Of a stretch of 12,085 nt of DNA, positions 1-8,231 are shown piece by piece. Below the pieces are notes generated by a model, which worked only from the letters and a program-made list of their open reading frames with translations, searched no databases and was not told the origin of the DNA. The stretch covers positions 1-12,085 of the forward strand of contig JAIRSK010000021.1 in assembly GCA_031255495.1 (NCBI GenBank). The letters are read 5' to 3'. The position numbers were made by a program, and so were the translations under genes. This DNA is from Endomicrobiellum devescovinae. GTDB lineage: Bacteria; Elusimicrobiota; Endomicrobiia; Endomicrobiales; Endomicrobiaceae. Positions within the stretch are counted from its first letter, which is position 1. Every line of letters starts with the position of its first letter.

Positions 1-763
1 TACAAGATAAGATTTTTTGTTTATTTTCTTCGGATATGTTTAATGTTTTAATAAATTCAATTTCTTCTTTTGGATCTTGAATTGGAAAGTCCGATCCGTA
101 GATTATTTTGTCAAAACCGTGTTTTTCAAAGAATTGTTCAAGCAATTCTTTTTTCATTATTCTGATACTGTCAGAAGTGTCAAGATATATATTTTTGCCA
201 ACTAACTTTTCTAAAACTTCTTCCCACATTAAAAACCCGCCCATGTGGGCGCCGATAATTTTTAGTCCGGGGAACTTCTCTATAACTTTCAAAACTCTTT
301 CAGGAGCAGAACGAATTTCCCCTTGCGAACTTATTTCAGCTCCACAATGCAGCAAAATAGTTAGATTTAATTTTTGAATCTCTTCGTAGAGCGGAAATGC
401 CCTTTCATCATCAACATAAAAATTTTGAAATTCAGGCTGCAATTTAATGCCAAAAGCATTGTCTTGTATTCTTTTTAATTCGTCCTTAAAACCGTCCAAA
501 AAAGGGTGTATTGAAGCAAAAGGAATAAGTCTTTTCTGCTTAATAGAGAAAAGCCAATTGTTTATTGATACAACTTGACGAGGATAAGAAGCAACTGAAG
601 AGACGATGCTTTTTGAGATGCCCGCCTCATCCATGACCTTAAGCAAGTTGTCAGCCGTAGGTAAAGTTACCAGTTTGCGTTTAGTAAAATTTTCAAGATA
701 ATCTCTGGCTTTAGAGGCAACTTTCTCTGGCCATATATGATTATGCGCATCTACGATTTCCAT
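1..763 (-). CDS. Amidohydrolase-2 family metal-dependent hydrolase (3' end outside window)
   Basis: This gene encodes a TIM-barrel metal-dependent hydrolase or decarboxylase of the amidohydrolase-2 group. I read 254 residues from the ATG at 763; the frame is still open at base 1. The metal-site motifs are all present: DAHNH (His7, His9), LLHCG (His139), GAHMGG (His173) and YGSDFP (Asp225), plus GIKLQP at 105-110. Family members are usually about 260-290 residues, so little should be missing. The start is 11 bp after the pta stop, with AAGAAG just upstream, so it is probably co-transcribed and perhaps translationally coupled. The substrate cannot be named: the family includes decarboxylases such as ACMSD as well as hydrolases. 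A broken second copy of residues 133-181 lies at 8232-8379. Family assignment is firm; exact function is unknown. Confidence 0.85.
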   Translation of the reverse strand, partial: MEIVDAHNHIWPEKVASKARDYLENFTKRKLVTLPTADNLLKVMDEAGISKSIVSSVASYPRQVVSINNWLFSIKQKRLIPFASIHPFLDGFKDELKRIQDNAFGIKLQPEFQNFYVDDERAFPLYEEIQKLNLTILLHCGAEISSQGEIRSAPERVLKVIEKFPGLKIIGAHMGGFLMWEEVLEKLVGKNIYLDTSDSIRIMKKELLEQFFEKHGFDKIIYGSDFPIQDPKEEIEFIKTLNISEENKQKILSC

Positions 764-774
764 TTTGTTTCTTC

Positions 775-1776
775 TTATTTTAAAAGCATTATTGCGCTTA
801 TCAAGTATACATCTTCCGCACTTGACCCTCTGCTTAAATCGCTTACTGGAAGAGATAGCCCTTGGATAATTGGTCCTAGAGCTTGGAATCCGCCAAATCT
901 TTCTGCAATTTTATAGCCGATATTTCCCGCATTTAAATCAGGGAATACCAATATATTTGCTTTTCCTGCAACAGCCGAGCTCGGAGCTTTTCTTTCTCCA
1001 ACAGCTGGCACTACAGAAGCGTCAAACTGGAGCTCTCCGTCAACATTAACGTCATTTTGCTCTTTAAAATGTTCTTTTGTAAGCTTTGTTGCTTCTATAA
1101 CTTTTTCCAAAACTTTATTGTTGGCGCTTCCTTTAGTTGAGAAAGAAAGCATAGCTACATTAGCCGTTTTGCCGGGGAAAAGCTTTTTGAAGTTTGCTAC
1201 GGTTGAAACGGCTATGTCTTTTAACCCCAAAGCCTGAGGGTCTGGATTTACGCCGCAGTCAGTAAACATAACAGGTTCTTTTATAATAGAATGATTTTCC
1301 GGAGGTATCATAAGGAAATATGAAGAAATAACCTTTATGCCTTCAGCTGTACCTATAACATGAATACCTGCTCTTAAAACGTCTGCCGTATCATAAACTG
1401 CTCCGCCGACGCAAGCATTGCACTTGCCGCTTTTTAAATACATCATTGAGAAATATAAAGGTTTCTTTAGCAAAGCTAACGCATCTTGTTCCGCCATACC
1501 TTTTTTAGTTCTTGCGGCAACAAAGTCTTTAACTTTGTTATTGTCCAAAAGAGATTGGTCCATGTTTATAATTTCTATTCCGCTTAAATCTATACTTGCA
1601 TTTGCAGCAATCTTTTTAACTTCTTCAATATTCTCAGTAGGCAATACTACTGAAGCAACTCCGTTTTTTGTAAGCATTTCTGCAGCTTTCAAAACTCTAG
1701 CGTCAAAACTTTCCGGCAAAATTACTTTACCTTTGGATTTCTTAGCTAATTCTAAAATGTGTTCTCTGATGTCCAT
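775..1776 (-). CDS. pta: Phosphate acetyltransferase
   Basis: This cytosolic enzyme interconverts acetyl-CoA plus phosphate with acetyl phosphate plus CoA, the first step of Pta-AckA acetate formation. At 333 residues it matches the short, catalytic-domain-only form of Pta, without the N-terminal extension of the long enterobacterial type. Visible signatures are GGAVYDTADVLRAG, KGSANNKVLE, DGELQFDASVVP, and a C-terminal block with FPDLNAGNIGYK and DLSRGSSAED. Ser315, Arg316 and Asp322 correspond to the Ser/Arg/Asp active-site residues described for the Methanosarcina enzyme. A good AGGGAG site precedes the ATG. No acetate kinase gene is in the window. It lies 45 bp after the acyl-CoA synthetase gene and 11 bp before the amidohydrolase gene. 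A phosphate butyryltransferase is the main alternative, but length and motifs favour Pta. Confidence 0.95.
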   Translation of the reverse strand: MDIREHILELAKKSKGKVILPESFDARVLKAAEMLTKNGVASVVLPTENIEEVKKIAANASIDLSGIEIINMDQSLLDNNKVKDFVAARTKKGMAEQDALALLKKPLYFSMMYLKSGKCNACVGGAVYDTADVLRAGIHVIGTAEGIKVISSYFLMIPPENHSIIKEPVMFTDCGVNPDPQALGLKDIAVSTVANFKKLFPGKTANVAMLSFSTKGSANNKVLEKVIEATKLTKEHFKEQNDVNVDGELQFDASVVPAVGERKAPSSAVAGKANILVFPDLNAGNIGYKIAERFGGFQALGPIIQGLSLPVSDLSRGSSAEDVYLISAIMLLK

Positions 1777-1821
1777 ATATGTCTCCCTCTTTAGTATGCA
1801 ACAATTTTCTAAAACTTTATT

Positions 1822-3483
1822 TTATTTAGTAAATTTGGATTTTTCTCTTATTTCTTTTCTTTTAATTTTACCGCTTATTGTTTTTGGCAAATCATCAACA
1901 AACTCTATAATTCTTGGATATTTGTAAGGCGCTGTAACTTTTTTAACATGATTTTGGAGTTCTATAATAAGCTCTTCGCTTGCATTATACCCTTTGGCAA
2001 GAACGACTGTAGCTTTTACAATTGCTCCTCTTAATTCGTCTGGAACTCCAGTTACAGCACACTCTAACACACAAGGGTGCTCCATTAAAGCACTTTCAAC
2101 TTCAAAAGGTCCTACTCTATAACCCGAGCTTTTTATAACGTCGTCAGAGCGACCTACAAACCAAATATATCCGTCTTCGTCTTTGTAAACCATATCGCCT
2201 GTGTCGTATATGCCGTCTTTCCAAACATTTTTAGTCATTGCTTCGTCTTTATAATAACCTAGAAACAAACCTGTTGGTCTTCCTTTGTCAGTTCTTATTA
2301 TAAGACGCCCCTCTTCTCCCGGCTTGCAAGATTTATTTTCGCTGTCAACAATATCCACATCCCACCCTGCAGAAGGCTTTCCTATTGAACCTGGTCTTAC
2401 TTCTATCCAAGGGAACATTGCAGCTAAAGCTACGGTTTCTGTTTGACCAAAACCTTCTCTTATTTCAAGACCTGTATATTTTTTAAACTGATAAAAAACT
2501 TCAGGATTTAAAGGCTCTCCCGCAGTTTCCGCATATTTTAATTTAGATAAATTATATTTTGAGAAATCTTCTCTTATCATATGTCTGTAAACTGTTGGCG
2601 GCGCACAAAAAGAAGTAAGTTCGTACTTGGATATTTTTTCAAGCAAGTCTTTGGCGTCAAATCTTTCGTAATCATAAACAAAAATACACGCCCCACAAAG
2701 CCACTGACCGTATATTTTTCCCCAAGACGCTTTTGCCCACCCAGTGTCTGCCACTGTAAGATGCAAACTGTTGTCATCTAAGTTTTGCCAAAATCTTGCA
2801 GTCATAATATGACCTAAAGGATATGAGTTGTCGTGGTACGCCATCTTAGGCATACCTGTAGTTCCCGAAGTAAAATACAGCAAAAATTTATCTTCGGCAA
2901 CAGTTGCCTCTTCGCCTATAGGTCTGTCAAAAACATCAGAAAAGTTCTTTAATTCTTTTGAATAGTCAATCCATCCGTCCACACGTCCGTTCACGGAAAT
3001 CAAATGTTTTAAGACGGGCAGATTTTTTTTTGCTTCGTCTATAACGTCTGTAATTCTTTTGTCCGCTGCGGCAACTATAGCTTTTATGTCGGCAGCTTCA
3101 ACTCTATACTTTATATCTTTTACAGTTAAAAGATGCGTAGCGGGAATCATCAAAATTCCTAATTTATGAAAAGCAATTGCAAAATGCCAATATTCGTAAC
3201 GCCTTTTTGCCATTATCATTACTGCATCGCCTTTCTTTAAACCTAACGATTTAAGAAAATTTGCAGTTTTGTTACTTTCAGTTTTCATATTGCTGAAAGT
3301 AAACGTTTCTTCGTCTCCTTCAGGATTGCACCAAACCATAGCCTTTTTATCAGGCTCAATTCTCGCCATTTCATCCACAACGTCAAAACCAAAGTTAAAA
3401 TCTTTGGGAACTTTTATTTTGCAGTTTTTTAAAAAATCTTCATATGAATCAAAATTAACTTTTACGTATTTCTCAGCTAACAT
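1822..3483 (-). CDS. AMP-forming acyl-CoA synthetase (acetyl/medium-chain type)
   Basis: This is an ANL-superfamily ligase of 553 residues that activates a carboxylic acid through an acyl-AMP to the CoA thioester. The P-loop is YFTSGTTGMPK (203-213). GFGQTET is at 344-350, YDTGD at 426-430 and GRSDDVIKSSGYRVGPFEVE at 444-463. The C-terminal PKTISGKIKR holds catalytic Lys539. The RSDDVIKSSGYR/GPFEVE block and GEPLNPE resemble the acetyl-CoA synthetase and medium- or branched-chain (ACSM, MacsMA-like) branch rather than long-chain FadD. It is shorter than housekeeping Acs (about 650 residues), so acetate is not necessarily the substrate. The Shine-Dalgarno site is weak (AGAGAG). It lies 90 bp after an XRE-cupin regulator and directly before pta, which suggests a regulated acid-activation module. 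Family certain, substrate open. Confidence 0.92.
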   Translation of the reverse strand: MLAEKYVKVNFDSYEDFLKNCKIKVPKDFNFGFDVVDEMARIEPDKKAMVWCNPEGDEETFTFSNMKTESNKTANFLKSLGLKKGDAVMIMAKRRYEYWHFAIAFHKLGILMIPATHLLTVKDIKYRVEAADIKAIVAAADKRITDVIDEAKKNLPVLKHLISVNGRVDGWIDYSKELKNFSDVFDRPIGEEATVAEDKFLLYFTSGTTGMPKMAYHDNSYPLGHIMTARFWQNLDDNSLHLTVADTGWAKASWGKIYGQWLCGACIFVYDYERFDAKDLLEKISKYELTSFCAPPTVYRHMIREDFSKYNLSKLKYAETAGEPLNPEVFYQFKKYTGLEIREGFGQTETVALAAMFPWIEVRPGSIGKPSAGWDVDIVDSENKSCKPGEEGRLIIRTDKGRPTGLFLGYYKDEAMTKNVWKDGIYDTGDMVYKDEDGYIWFVGRSDDVIKSSGYRVGPFEVESALMEHPCVLECAVTGVPDELRGAIVKATVVLAKGYNASEELIIELQNHVKKVTAPYKYPRIIEFVDDLPKTISGKIKRKEIREKSKFTK

Positions 3484-3573
3484 TTATTCTCTCTTTTTAT
3501 TTAAATTTTAGGATTTTTAAGATGTGTATAATTTAATACCCGACAGGGCTTAAGAAGAGCCTTTATCCCTTTC

Positions 3574-4128
3574 TTAATTAAACACAACAGCTAAAAACTT
3601 TGCAGACTTGCCGCCTACGGCAATCATAGTATGATTATATCCACAGTTAAAATAAACAGAGTCTCCCTGATCCAAAATATATTCTTTACCTTCAAATACA
3701 ATTTTAAGCGTCCCCTCAAGAATATAATTAAACTCTTGCCCCTGATGCGAATATGCGTGTTTTGCAGCCTCTTTTTTAGGCTCAACAGTTACAAGAAATA
3801 TTTCGGCTTTTTTATGAGCAAAACATGCCGCTAAATCCTGATACTTATACTCTTTTCTTCTTTCTATTACAAGACCTTTATCTTTTCTTACAATCTCTAT
3901 TTGTTTAAGATGAGGAGCTTCTCCTGTAATTAGAGCTGTCATTTCAACATTGTATTTACTTGAAATTGCATGAAGAATATCTAATGGAACTTCTTTAAGT
4001 CCATTTTCATAATCCAAATAAACATTTTCATTCACTTTTATATTTTTTGAAAAATCCTGCACAGAAATTCCTAAAGATTCTCTTATAGCTTTTATACGCA
4101 GTCCTGTCTGCTCTAACTCCTTGGACAT
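3574..4128 (-). CDS. XRE-family regulator with C-terminal cupin sensor
   Basis: A 184-residue two-domain transcription factor. Residues about 8-62 form an XRE/Cro helix-turn-helix (LRIKAIRESLGISVQDFSKN and following). Residues about 108-182 form a small cupin barrel. Cupin motif 1 is visible as HAYSHQGQEFNYILEG and motif 2 as GDSVYFNCGYNHTM, so a metal or small-molecule ligand site is probably retained. The start follows a strong GGAGG at 4-nt spacing. Regulators of this architecture commonly sit beside the metabolic operon they control. Here the next gene, 90 bp downstream on the same strand, is the acyl-CoA synthetase, so its CoA thioester or acid is a reasonable guess for the effector. I found no clear operator palindrome in the 59-bp upstream gap. 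Confidence 0.9.
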   Translation of the reverse strand: MSKELEQTGLRIKAIRESLGISVQDFSKNIKVNENVYLDYENGLKEVPLDILHAISSKYNVEMTALITGEAPHLKQIEIVRKDKGLVIERRKEYKYQDLAACFAHKKAEIFLVTVEPKKEAAKHAYSHQGQEFNYILEGTLKIVFEGKEYILDQGDSVYFNCGYNHTMIAVGGKSAKFLAVVFN

Positions 4129-4187
4129 TTTCCCTCCAAATTCGCAAATATTTATCAGTTAGAAAAATTTTCAAAAGTACAGCAAAC

Positions 4188-4928
4188 TTACTTAGCATCT
4201 AAAAAGACCGACATTACTCTTGTCCCATTTAAATTAAGAACTTCTATCACGTTAAAAGGGTTATTATATTTTTTTGAATAATCTTTAAGCTGTCCTTTCA
4301 AAAAATCTTCAATCAACGATATATTCTTGACATTGAGATTTCCAAGCAAGACCAAAAATAAAATTTTGTTTCTGACAGCTACATACTGAGCGTTCCCTAC
4401 AATTTGAAGAGCGTTTAACTTTGACGCTATAAGCCTTCCGACAAACTCGTCCTGCGAAATATCGTGCTTATCTCTTATAATGTCTGCTATTGAATATTCA
4501 AATATTTCCAAAAGGGATCTTGATTCATAATCAGACTTTGATATGCGCATATAAAAGTGATCCTTTGTATCGTCTATATTTTGCACTAATCTGATAAGAA
4601 TAGTGTATGCGGGATCGCAAGCGTTAACTACCATAAACTTAATATCAGAATCGCTACTTAAGACAACTCTTGTTATATCTACACCTACTATCTTTAGCTT
4701 ACTAAAAGCCTTATCAAACTCTCCGCGTTCAGCAACAAGCGGGTTAAGCCCCTTAACTTGCATATCTAAATACAAAGTTCTGCCTACGATATATGCTTTT
4801 GCATCTTGTTCTGCTTCTTTCTTTACTAATTTCTCTAAATCTTGAGTAAGATTTTCTTTCTTGTAGGTCACCCCGCAAGAATTTAATAAAATAACCGCAA
4901 ATAAAAGCAATACTAAGTTTTTTTTCAC
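4188..4928 (-). CDS. Putative lipoprotein of unknown function
   Basis: I do not recognise this 246-residue protein. It starts with a short lysine-containing n-region and a hydrophobic segment ending in a lipobox, LLNSC, giving lipidated Cys18. It should therefore be exported and anchored in a membrane. The mature part is mixed alpha/beta and charged, with no cysteine-rich or catalytic motif I can name. It has a central DPAYTILIRL stretch and a hydrophobic KILFLVLLGNLNV segment near residue 190 that looks like a buried strand rather than a membrane helix. The start codon is GTG and no good Shine-Dalgarno site precedes it. It lies 24 bp after the FtsH-like gene, so translational coupling is likely. 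A role near the membrane protease is possible from context only. Confidence 0.75.
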   Translation of the reverse strand: MKKNLVLLLFAVILLNSCGVTYKKENLTQDLEKLVKKEAEQDAKAYIVGRTLYLDMQVKGLNPLVAERGEFDKAFSKLKIVGVDITRVVLSSDSDIKFMVVNACDPAYTILIRLVQNIDDTKDHFYMRISKSDYESRSLLEIFEYSIADIIRDKHDISQDEFVGRLIASKLNALQIVGNAQYVAVRNKILFLVLLGNLNVKNISLIEDFLKGQLKDYSKKYNNPFNVIEVLNLNGTRVMSVFLDAK

Positions 4929-4952
4929 GATATTATTGTTTTACAGCTTAAT

Positions 4953-6593
4953 CTATTCCTTATTATTTGCATTGTCTGCACTAGTCATTTCGGGTTTTCT
5001 TTTTCCTACTGATGCCATTGTCTCTTCTAGTTCATCAAAATCCAATTCTTTATCTTTGACAAGCCTTTTCGCCACAGCGTCAACAGCATCCCAATTGTCT
5101 CTTAAAAATTTGTCAGCTTTAGTCTTGCACGCATTTAATATAGCCAAAGTCTCGTTGTTCAATTTTTCTTTTAAGCTCTGAGAAATCTCTTCTTTTGGTA
5201 TAGCCGAAAAATCTCCGACATAGCCATTTTCTCCCATGCCAACTTTCCAAACCATAACGTTTGCTATTCGCATAGCTTGGTTAAAATCTGCAGAAACACC
5301 AATTGTAGAAGTATTATATTTAATTTTCTCAGCAGTATAACCTGCCAAAGAAACTATAATATCAGCAGTTAATTTTTCTCTGTCTGCGCTATGCAACTCT
5401 TCTTTAGGAAGATGAGCCACAAGTCCGAGCGATCCCTGATGAGATTTTACAGTAACTTTAAATACATCATCCGTAGGATGCATTAAATATATTGCCACTG
5501 CATGACCAGCCTCGTGATAGGCGGTCATTTCAAGTTCTCTAGGAGTCATATCTAGATTTGTCTCCATACCCAAATCTATTCTATCCATAGCCTCAGACAA
5601 ATCTTTCATGTCAATTTGTTCTTTCTTTTTTCTTGTAGCAATTAAAGCCGCTTCTTTTATCATGTTTTCAATATCGGCAGGAGACTTATATACACTTTTT
5701 TTTGCTAATCTGTCTATTTTTATATCTGGAGAGACTTTAACGCTCTTTAAATAAAACTCAAATAAACTTTTTCTTTCTTTTAAATTCGGAATCGTTATAG
5801 AAATTTTTCTGTCAAAACGTCCGGGTCTAAGCAAAGCTTTATCTAAAACATTTTCGTCGGCGTTTGTAGCTGCGATAACTATAACATTACTTTTTTTGTT
5901 ATCAAGTCCGTCCATCTCTACAAGAAGCTGGTTCTGAGTGCTGTTGGTTTCCTCTCCTGCGCCCATAAAAGAAAAGGTTCGTCCTCGTCCAATAACTTCT
6001 ATTTCGTCTATAAAAACTATGCAGGCGCCGTCAGTATATGCGTATTCCCTAGCTTTTTTAAATAGGCTTCTTACTCTGCTTGCGCCTACGCCAACAAACA
6101 TCTCAACGAACTCGCTACCTGCCATTGAAATAAAAGGAATATTGCATTCTGTAGCTATAGCTTTTGCAAGCAAGGTTTTTCCGCATCCGGGAGGACCCAT
6201 AAGAAGAATACCTTTTATAATTTTGCCGCCTATTTTTTGAAGCTGTGTTCTATCTTTAATAAGCTGGACTACCTCTAAAGCTTCTTTCTTTGCACTATCA
6301 AGACCTATAACGTCTTTAAACGAAACTTTTATATCTTTTGCCTTTATTTTCTTCTTCTTTAAACTAAAGAAACCGCCTCTTTGAAAAAACGTCATATACA
6401 TAAACACAAAAGCTGCGGCAGACACAAACGCAAACAGGAGCTGCATAGGTAGCGTAGCAAGAGTCATAACTCTGTAAAAAGACTCCATCTGGCTTAATCC
6501 GTATATCGTAGTAGCCAAAAGCCCAACTACTATACCTCCAATAATAAACCAAATTTTGTTATTCTTAACATAAATTTTGAACTTGCGTATCAT
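4953..6593 (-). CDS. FtsH-like membrane AAA+ zinc metalloprotease, short periplasmic loop
   Basis: An ATP-dependent membrane protease of the FtsH/Yme1 family, 546 residues. Two membrane segments lie at about 14-34 and 44-69, joined by only about ten residues, so the roughly 70-residue periplasmic domain of normal FtsH is absent. The AAA+ module has Walker A GPPGCGKT (133-140), pore motif FVGVG, Walker B IVFIDEIE (192-199; usually DEID) and a second region of homology ending in RPGRFDR with arginine fingers Arg256 and Arg259. The peptidase site HEAGH (360-364) and third zinc ligand Asp436 are intact. I chose the ATG at 6593 because AAGGGAG lies 5 nt before it. The upstream TTG at 6656 overlaps gpmA and has no such site. 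It lies 37 bp after gpmA. It may be a paralogue rather than the main FtsH, so I give no symbol. Confidence 0.9.
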   Translation of the reverse strand: MIRKFKIYVKNNKIWFIIGGIVVGLLATTIYGLSQMESFYRVMTLATLPMQLLFAFVSAAAFVFMYMTFFQRGGFFSLKKKKIKAKDIKVSFKDVIGLDSAKKEALEVVQLIKDRTQLQKIGGKIIKGILLMGPPGCGKTLLAKAIATECNIPFISMAGSEFVEMFVGVGASRVRSLFKKAREYAYTDGACIVFIDEIEVIGRGRTFSFMGAGEETNSTQNQLLVEMDGLDNKKSNVIVIAATNADENVLDKALLRPGRFDRKISITIPNLKERKSLFEFYLKSVKVSPDIKIDRLAKKSVYKSPADIENMIKEAALIATRKKKEQIDMKDLSEAMDRIDLGMETNLDMTPRELEMTAYHEAGHAVAIYLMHPTDDVFKVTVKSHQGSLGLVAHLPKEELHSADREKLTADIIVSLAGYTAEKIKYNTSTIGVSADFNQAMRIANVMVWKVGMGENGYVGDFSAIPKEEISQSLKEKLNNETLAILNACKTKADKFLRDNWDAVDAVAKRLVKDKELDFDELEETMASVGKRKPEMTSADNANNKE

Positions 6594-6630
6594 TTGTACT
6601 CCCTTGTTTAGCTTATGCGATTGATATAAT

Positions 6631-7377
6631 TTATTTTGCTTTGCCTTGATTTGCAACTGATTCCATAGCTTTTTTTACAGCTTCAGGATCTCCCAAATAA
6701 TAACTTTTTATGGGTTTCAAGTTATCATCAAGTTCGTAAACAAGCGGCATAGCCGTAGGTATGTTTAAACTTACTATTTCATTGTCACTTATGTTATCAA
6801 GATATTTAACTAAAGCTCTCAAACTGTTCCCATGAGCAGCTATAATAATCTTTTTGCCTGCCTTTATCTGAGGAACTATTTCATTCTCCCAGTAAGGAAC
6901 TACTCTTTCTACTGTGTCTTTTAAGCATTCTGTCAAAGGAAGCTCTTTTTTTGTAAGACCAGCGTATCTTATGTCTTTGCCAGGATACCTAGGGTCACTT
7001 TCTTCCAAAGGCATGGGAGGTGTATCATAACTTCTTCTCCAAATTTTTACCTGCTCTTCGCCATATTTTGCTGCTGTTTCAGCTTTGTTTAGCCCCTGCA
7101 AGGCACCATAATGCCTTTCATTTAACTTCCAACTTTTAATAACTGGAATCCATACCTGATCCATAGTATTAAGTACATTCCAAAGGGTCTTTATAGCTCT
7201 TTTAAGAACTGAAGTATATGCCAAATCAAAAGTAAATCCGTCTTTTTTTAACTGTTCGCCAGCTTTTAATGCTTCTTGTACACCTTTTTCAGATAAATCA
7301 ACGTCAGTCCAGCCTGTAAATTTATTTTCTTTGTTCCAAGTACTTTCTCCGTGTCTGATTAAAACAATTTTATACAT
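6631..7377 (-). CDS. gpmA: 2,3-bisphosphoglycerate-dependent phosphoglycerate mutase
   Basis: This cytosolic glycolytic enzyme interconverts 3- and 2-phosphoglycerate through a phosphohistidine. The 248 residues match GpmA length. It begins MYKIVLIRHGESTWN, placing the phosphohistidine at His9. Acid residue Glu87 lies in LNERHYGALQG, RRSYDTPPMP follows at 114-123, and the second histidine His182 is in AAHGNSLRA. The ATG at 7377 is preferred over an in-frame TTG two codons upstream, because GGAGG lies 7 nt before the ATG and would almost touch the TTG. A strong promoter lies at 7407-7435. It appears to be the first gene of the long minus-strand series; the FtsH-like gene follows after 37 bp. 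Assignment is firm. Confidence 0.96.
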   Translation of the reverse strand: MYKIVLIRHGESTWNKENKFTGWTDVDLSEKGVQEALKAGEQLKKDGFTFDLAYTSVLKRAIKTLWNVLNTMDQVWIPVIKSWKLNERHYGALQGLNKAETAAKYGEEQVKIWRRSYDTPPMPLEESDPRYPGKDIRYAGLTKKELPLTECLKDTVERVVPYWENEIVPQIKAGKKIIIAAHGNSLRALVKYLDNISDNEIVSLNIPTAMPLVYELDDNLKPIKSYYLGDPEAVKKAMESVANQGKAK

Positions 7378-7406
7378 CGCCAAACCTCCAATTTATAATT
7401 TCAGAC

Positions 7407-7435
7407 ATTATATTACATTTACAATCTAAAGACAA
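7407..7435 (-). promoter_or_regulatory. Sigma70-type promoter for gpmA and following genes
   Basis: On the minus strand a TTGTCT -35 element and a perfect TATAAT -10 are separated by exactly 17 nt. Transcription should begin near 7400, giving a leader of about 23 nt that contains the GGAGG of gpmA. It is the best promoter seen ahead of the seven-gene minus-strand series. Confidence 0.7.
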
Positions 7436-7533
7436 TTTTAGGAAATTATATTGTTATTAAAATTCACCCTTATATAAAATATATGATACTATTACATTAA
7501 TGAGATAATATAATTGTATGTAGATTCTTTAAT

Positions 7534-7563
7534 TTGATATATATCTTAGTGTATTCATAAAAT
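7534..7563 (+). promoter_or_regulatory. Probable promoter for the outer-membrane protein gene
   Basis: TTGATA and TAAAAT are separated by 18 nt, placing a start near 7570, about 20 nt before the ATG at 7590. A second candidate, TTGTTA-16-TATAAA at 7451-7478, lies further upstream. The stretch 7384-7589 holds only these divergent promoters and no gene. Confidence 0.5.
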
Positions 7564-7589
7564 TATTAATTATAAATAAAGGAGAATAT

Positions 7590-8168
7590 ATGAAAAAAAT
7601 CTTTTTGAGTTTAGTATTAGCAGTATTCGTTTCGGTTGGTGCTACAGCAAGTAATGGAGAGATAAATGCAAAAATTGGCTGGGATGGTAGAGGTAAGACT
7701 AAAGATTTATACAAACAAGGAGAAGAAGGAAAATCAGAAAGTGGTTATTCTATTTCTGCAGAGTATCTTACCCATATACCAAAATTGGACTTTTTGAAAT
7801 TTGGAGCAGGGTTACAGTATCTTTTCCCTAGGAAACTTGATACAAATTACGATGAAAAACTTTCTTTTCTGCCTGTTTATGTAACAGCTCAAATAAATCC
7901 TTACAGAGGTTTTTTTATAAAAGGCAATCTTGGGAAAAATATTTATTGTGGTGTTGATGAAAGATTTTTAGATGATGTATCCGGTGGACTGTATTATGCC
8001 ATAGGACTTGGGTATGAATTCTCTTTTGGTCTTATAGTGGAAATTACTCACAACAAATATGAATGTACCGGAGCATTTGGAAAAAGCGTCCCAAGTTCTT
8101 ACGGATATCATGGCAGATTATATTATTCAAAAAACATCTTAAGTCTTGGATATAAATTCAAAATTTAG
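7590..8168 (+). CDS. Small probable outer-membrane beta-barrel protein
   Basis: A 192-residue exported protein. Residues 1-20 are a classic signal peptide (KK, a hydrophobic stretch, then a cut after ATA). The mature part alternates polar and hydrophobic residues in short segments rich in Gly, Tyr and Phe, such as FLKFGAGLQYLFP, GFFIKGNLGKNIY, GGLYYAIGLGYEF and ILSLGYKFKI. This is the pattern of about eight barrel strands, as in small OmpA/OmpW-like barrels. It ends in Ile rather than the usual terminal Phe. A GGAG site lies 5 nt before the ATG. It stands alone, divergent from gpmA, with its own promoter and a strong terminator. I recognise no family, and the specific role is unknown. Confidence 0.75.
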   Translation: MKKIFLSLVLAVFVSVGATASNGEINAKIGWDGRGKTKDLYKQGEEGKSESGYSISAEYLTHIPKLDFLKFGAGLQYLFPRKLDTNYDEKLSFLPVYVTAQINPYRGFFIKGNLGKNIYCGVDERFLDDVSGGLYYAIGLGYEFSFGLIVEITHNKYECTGAFGKSVPSSYGYHGRLYYSKNILSLGYKFKI

Positions 8169-8186
8169 TTCCTAATTCTTTAATAG

Positions 8187-8227
8187 AAAAAGACTGTGAG
8201 AAAATAAATTTTCTCACAGTCTTTTTT
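8187..8227. terminator. Bidirectional intrinsic terminator
   Basis: A perfect 19-bp inverted repeat (left arm 8187-8205, right arm 8208-8226) surrounds a 2-nt AA centre and contains GACTGTGAG/CTCACAGTC. T runs flank both sides. It ends the outer-membrane protein transcript 18 bp after its stop and can also stop leftward transcripts from the accessory patch at 8232-8862. Confidence 0.9.
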
Positions 8228-8231
8228 CATA

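Noticed and set aside
108..377. Rightward open frame of 89 codons
   Set aside because: It is antisense to the amidohydrolase gene, which shows family motifs across the same bases; there is no ribosome site or recognisable product.
2577..2781. Opposed 66-codon frames on both strands
   Set aside because: Both lie wholly inside the acyl-CoA synthetase gene in other frames and have no independent support.
3511..3573. Terminator between the cupin regulator and the synthetase
   Set aside because: Only a 4-bp GGCT/AGCC stem is present, without a T run, so it should not separate the two genes.
6594..6656. Longer N-terminus for the FtsH-like protein from a TTG at 6656
   Set aside because: The extension overlaps the end of gpmA, lacks a ribosome site and has no membrane or signal character, while the ATG at 6593 has AAGGGAG at 5 nt.
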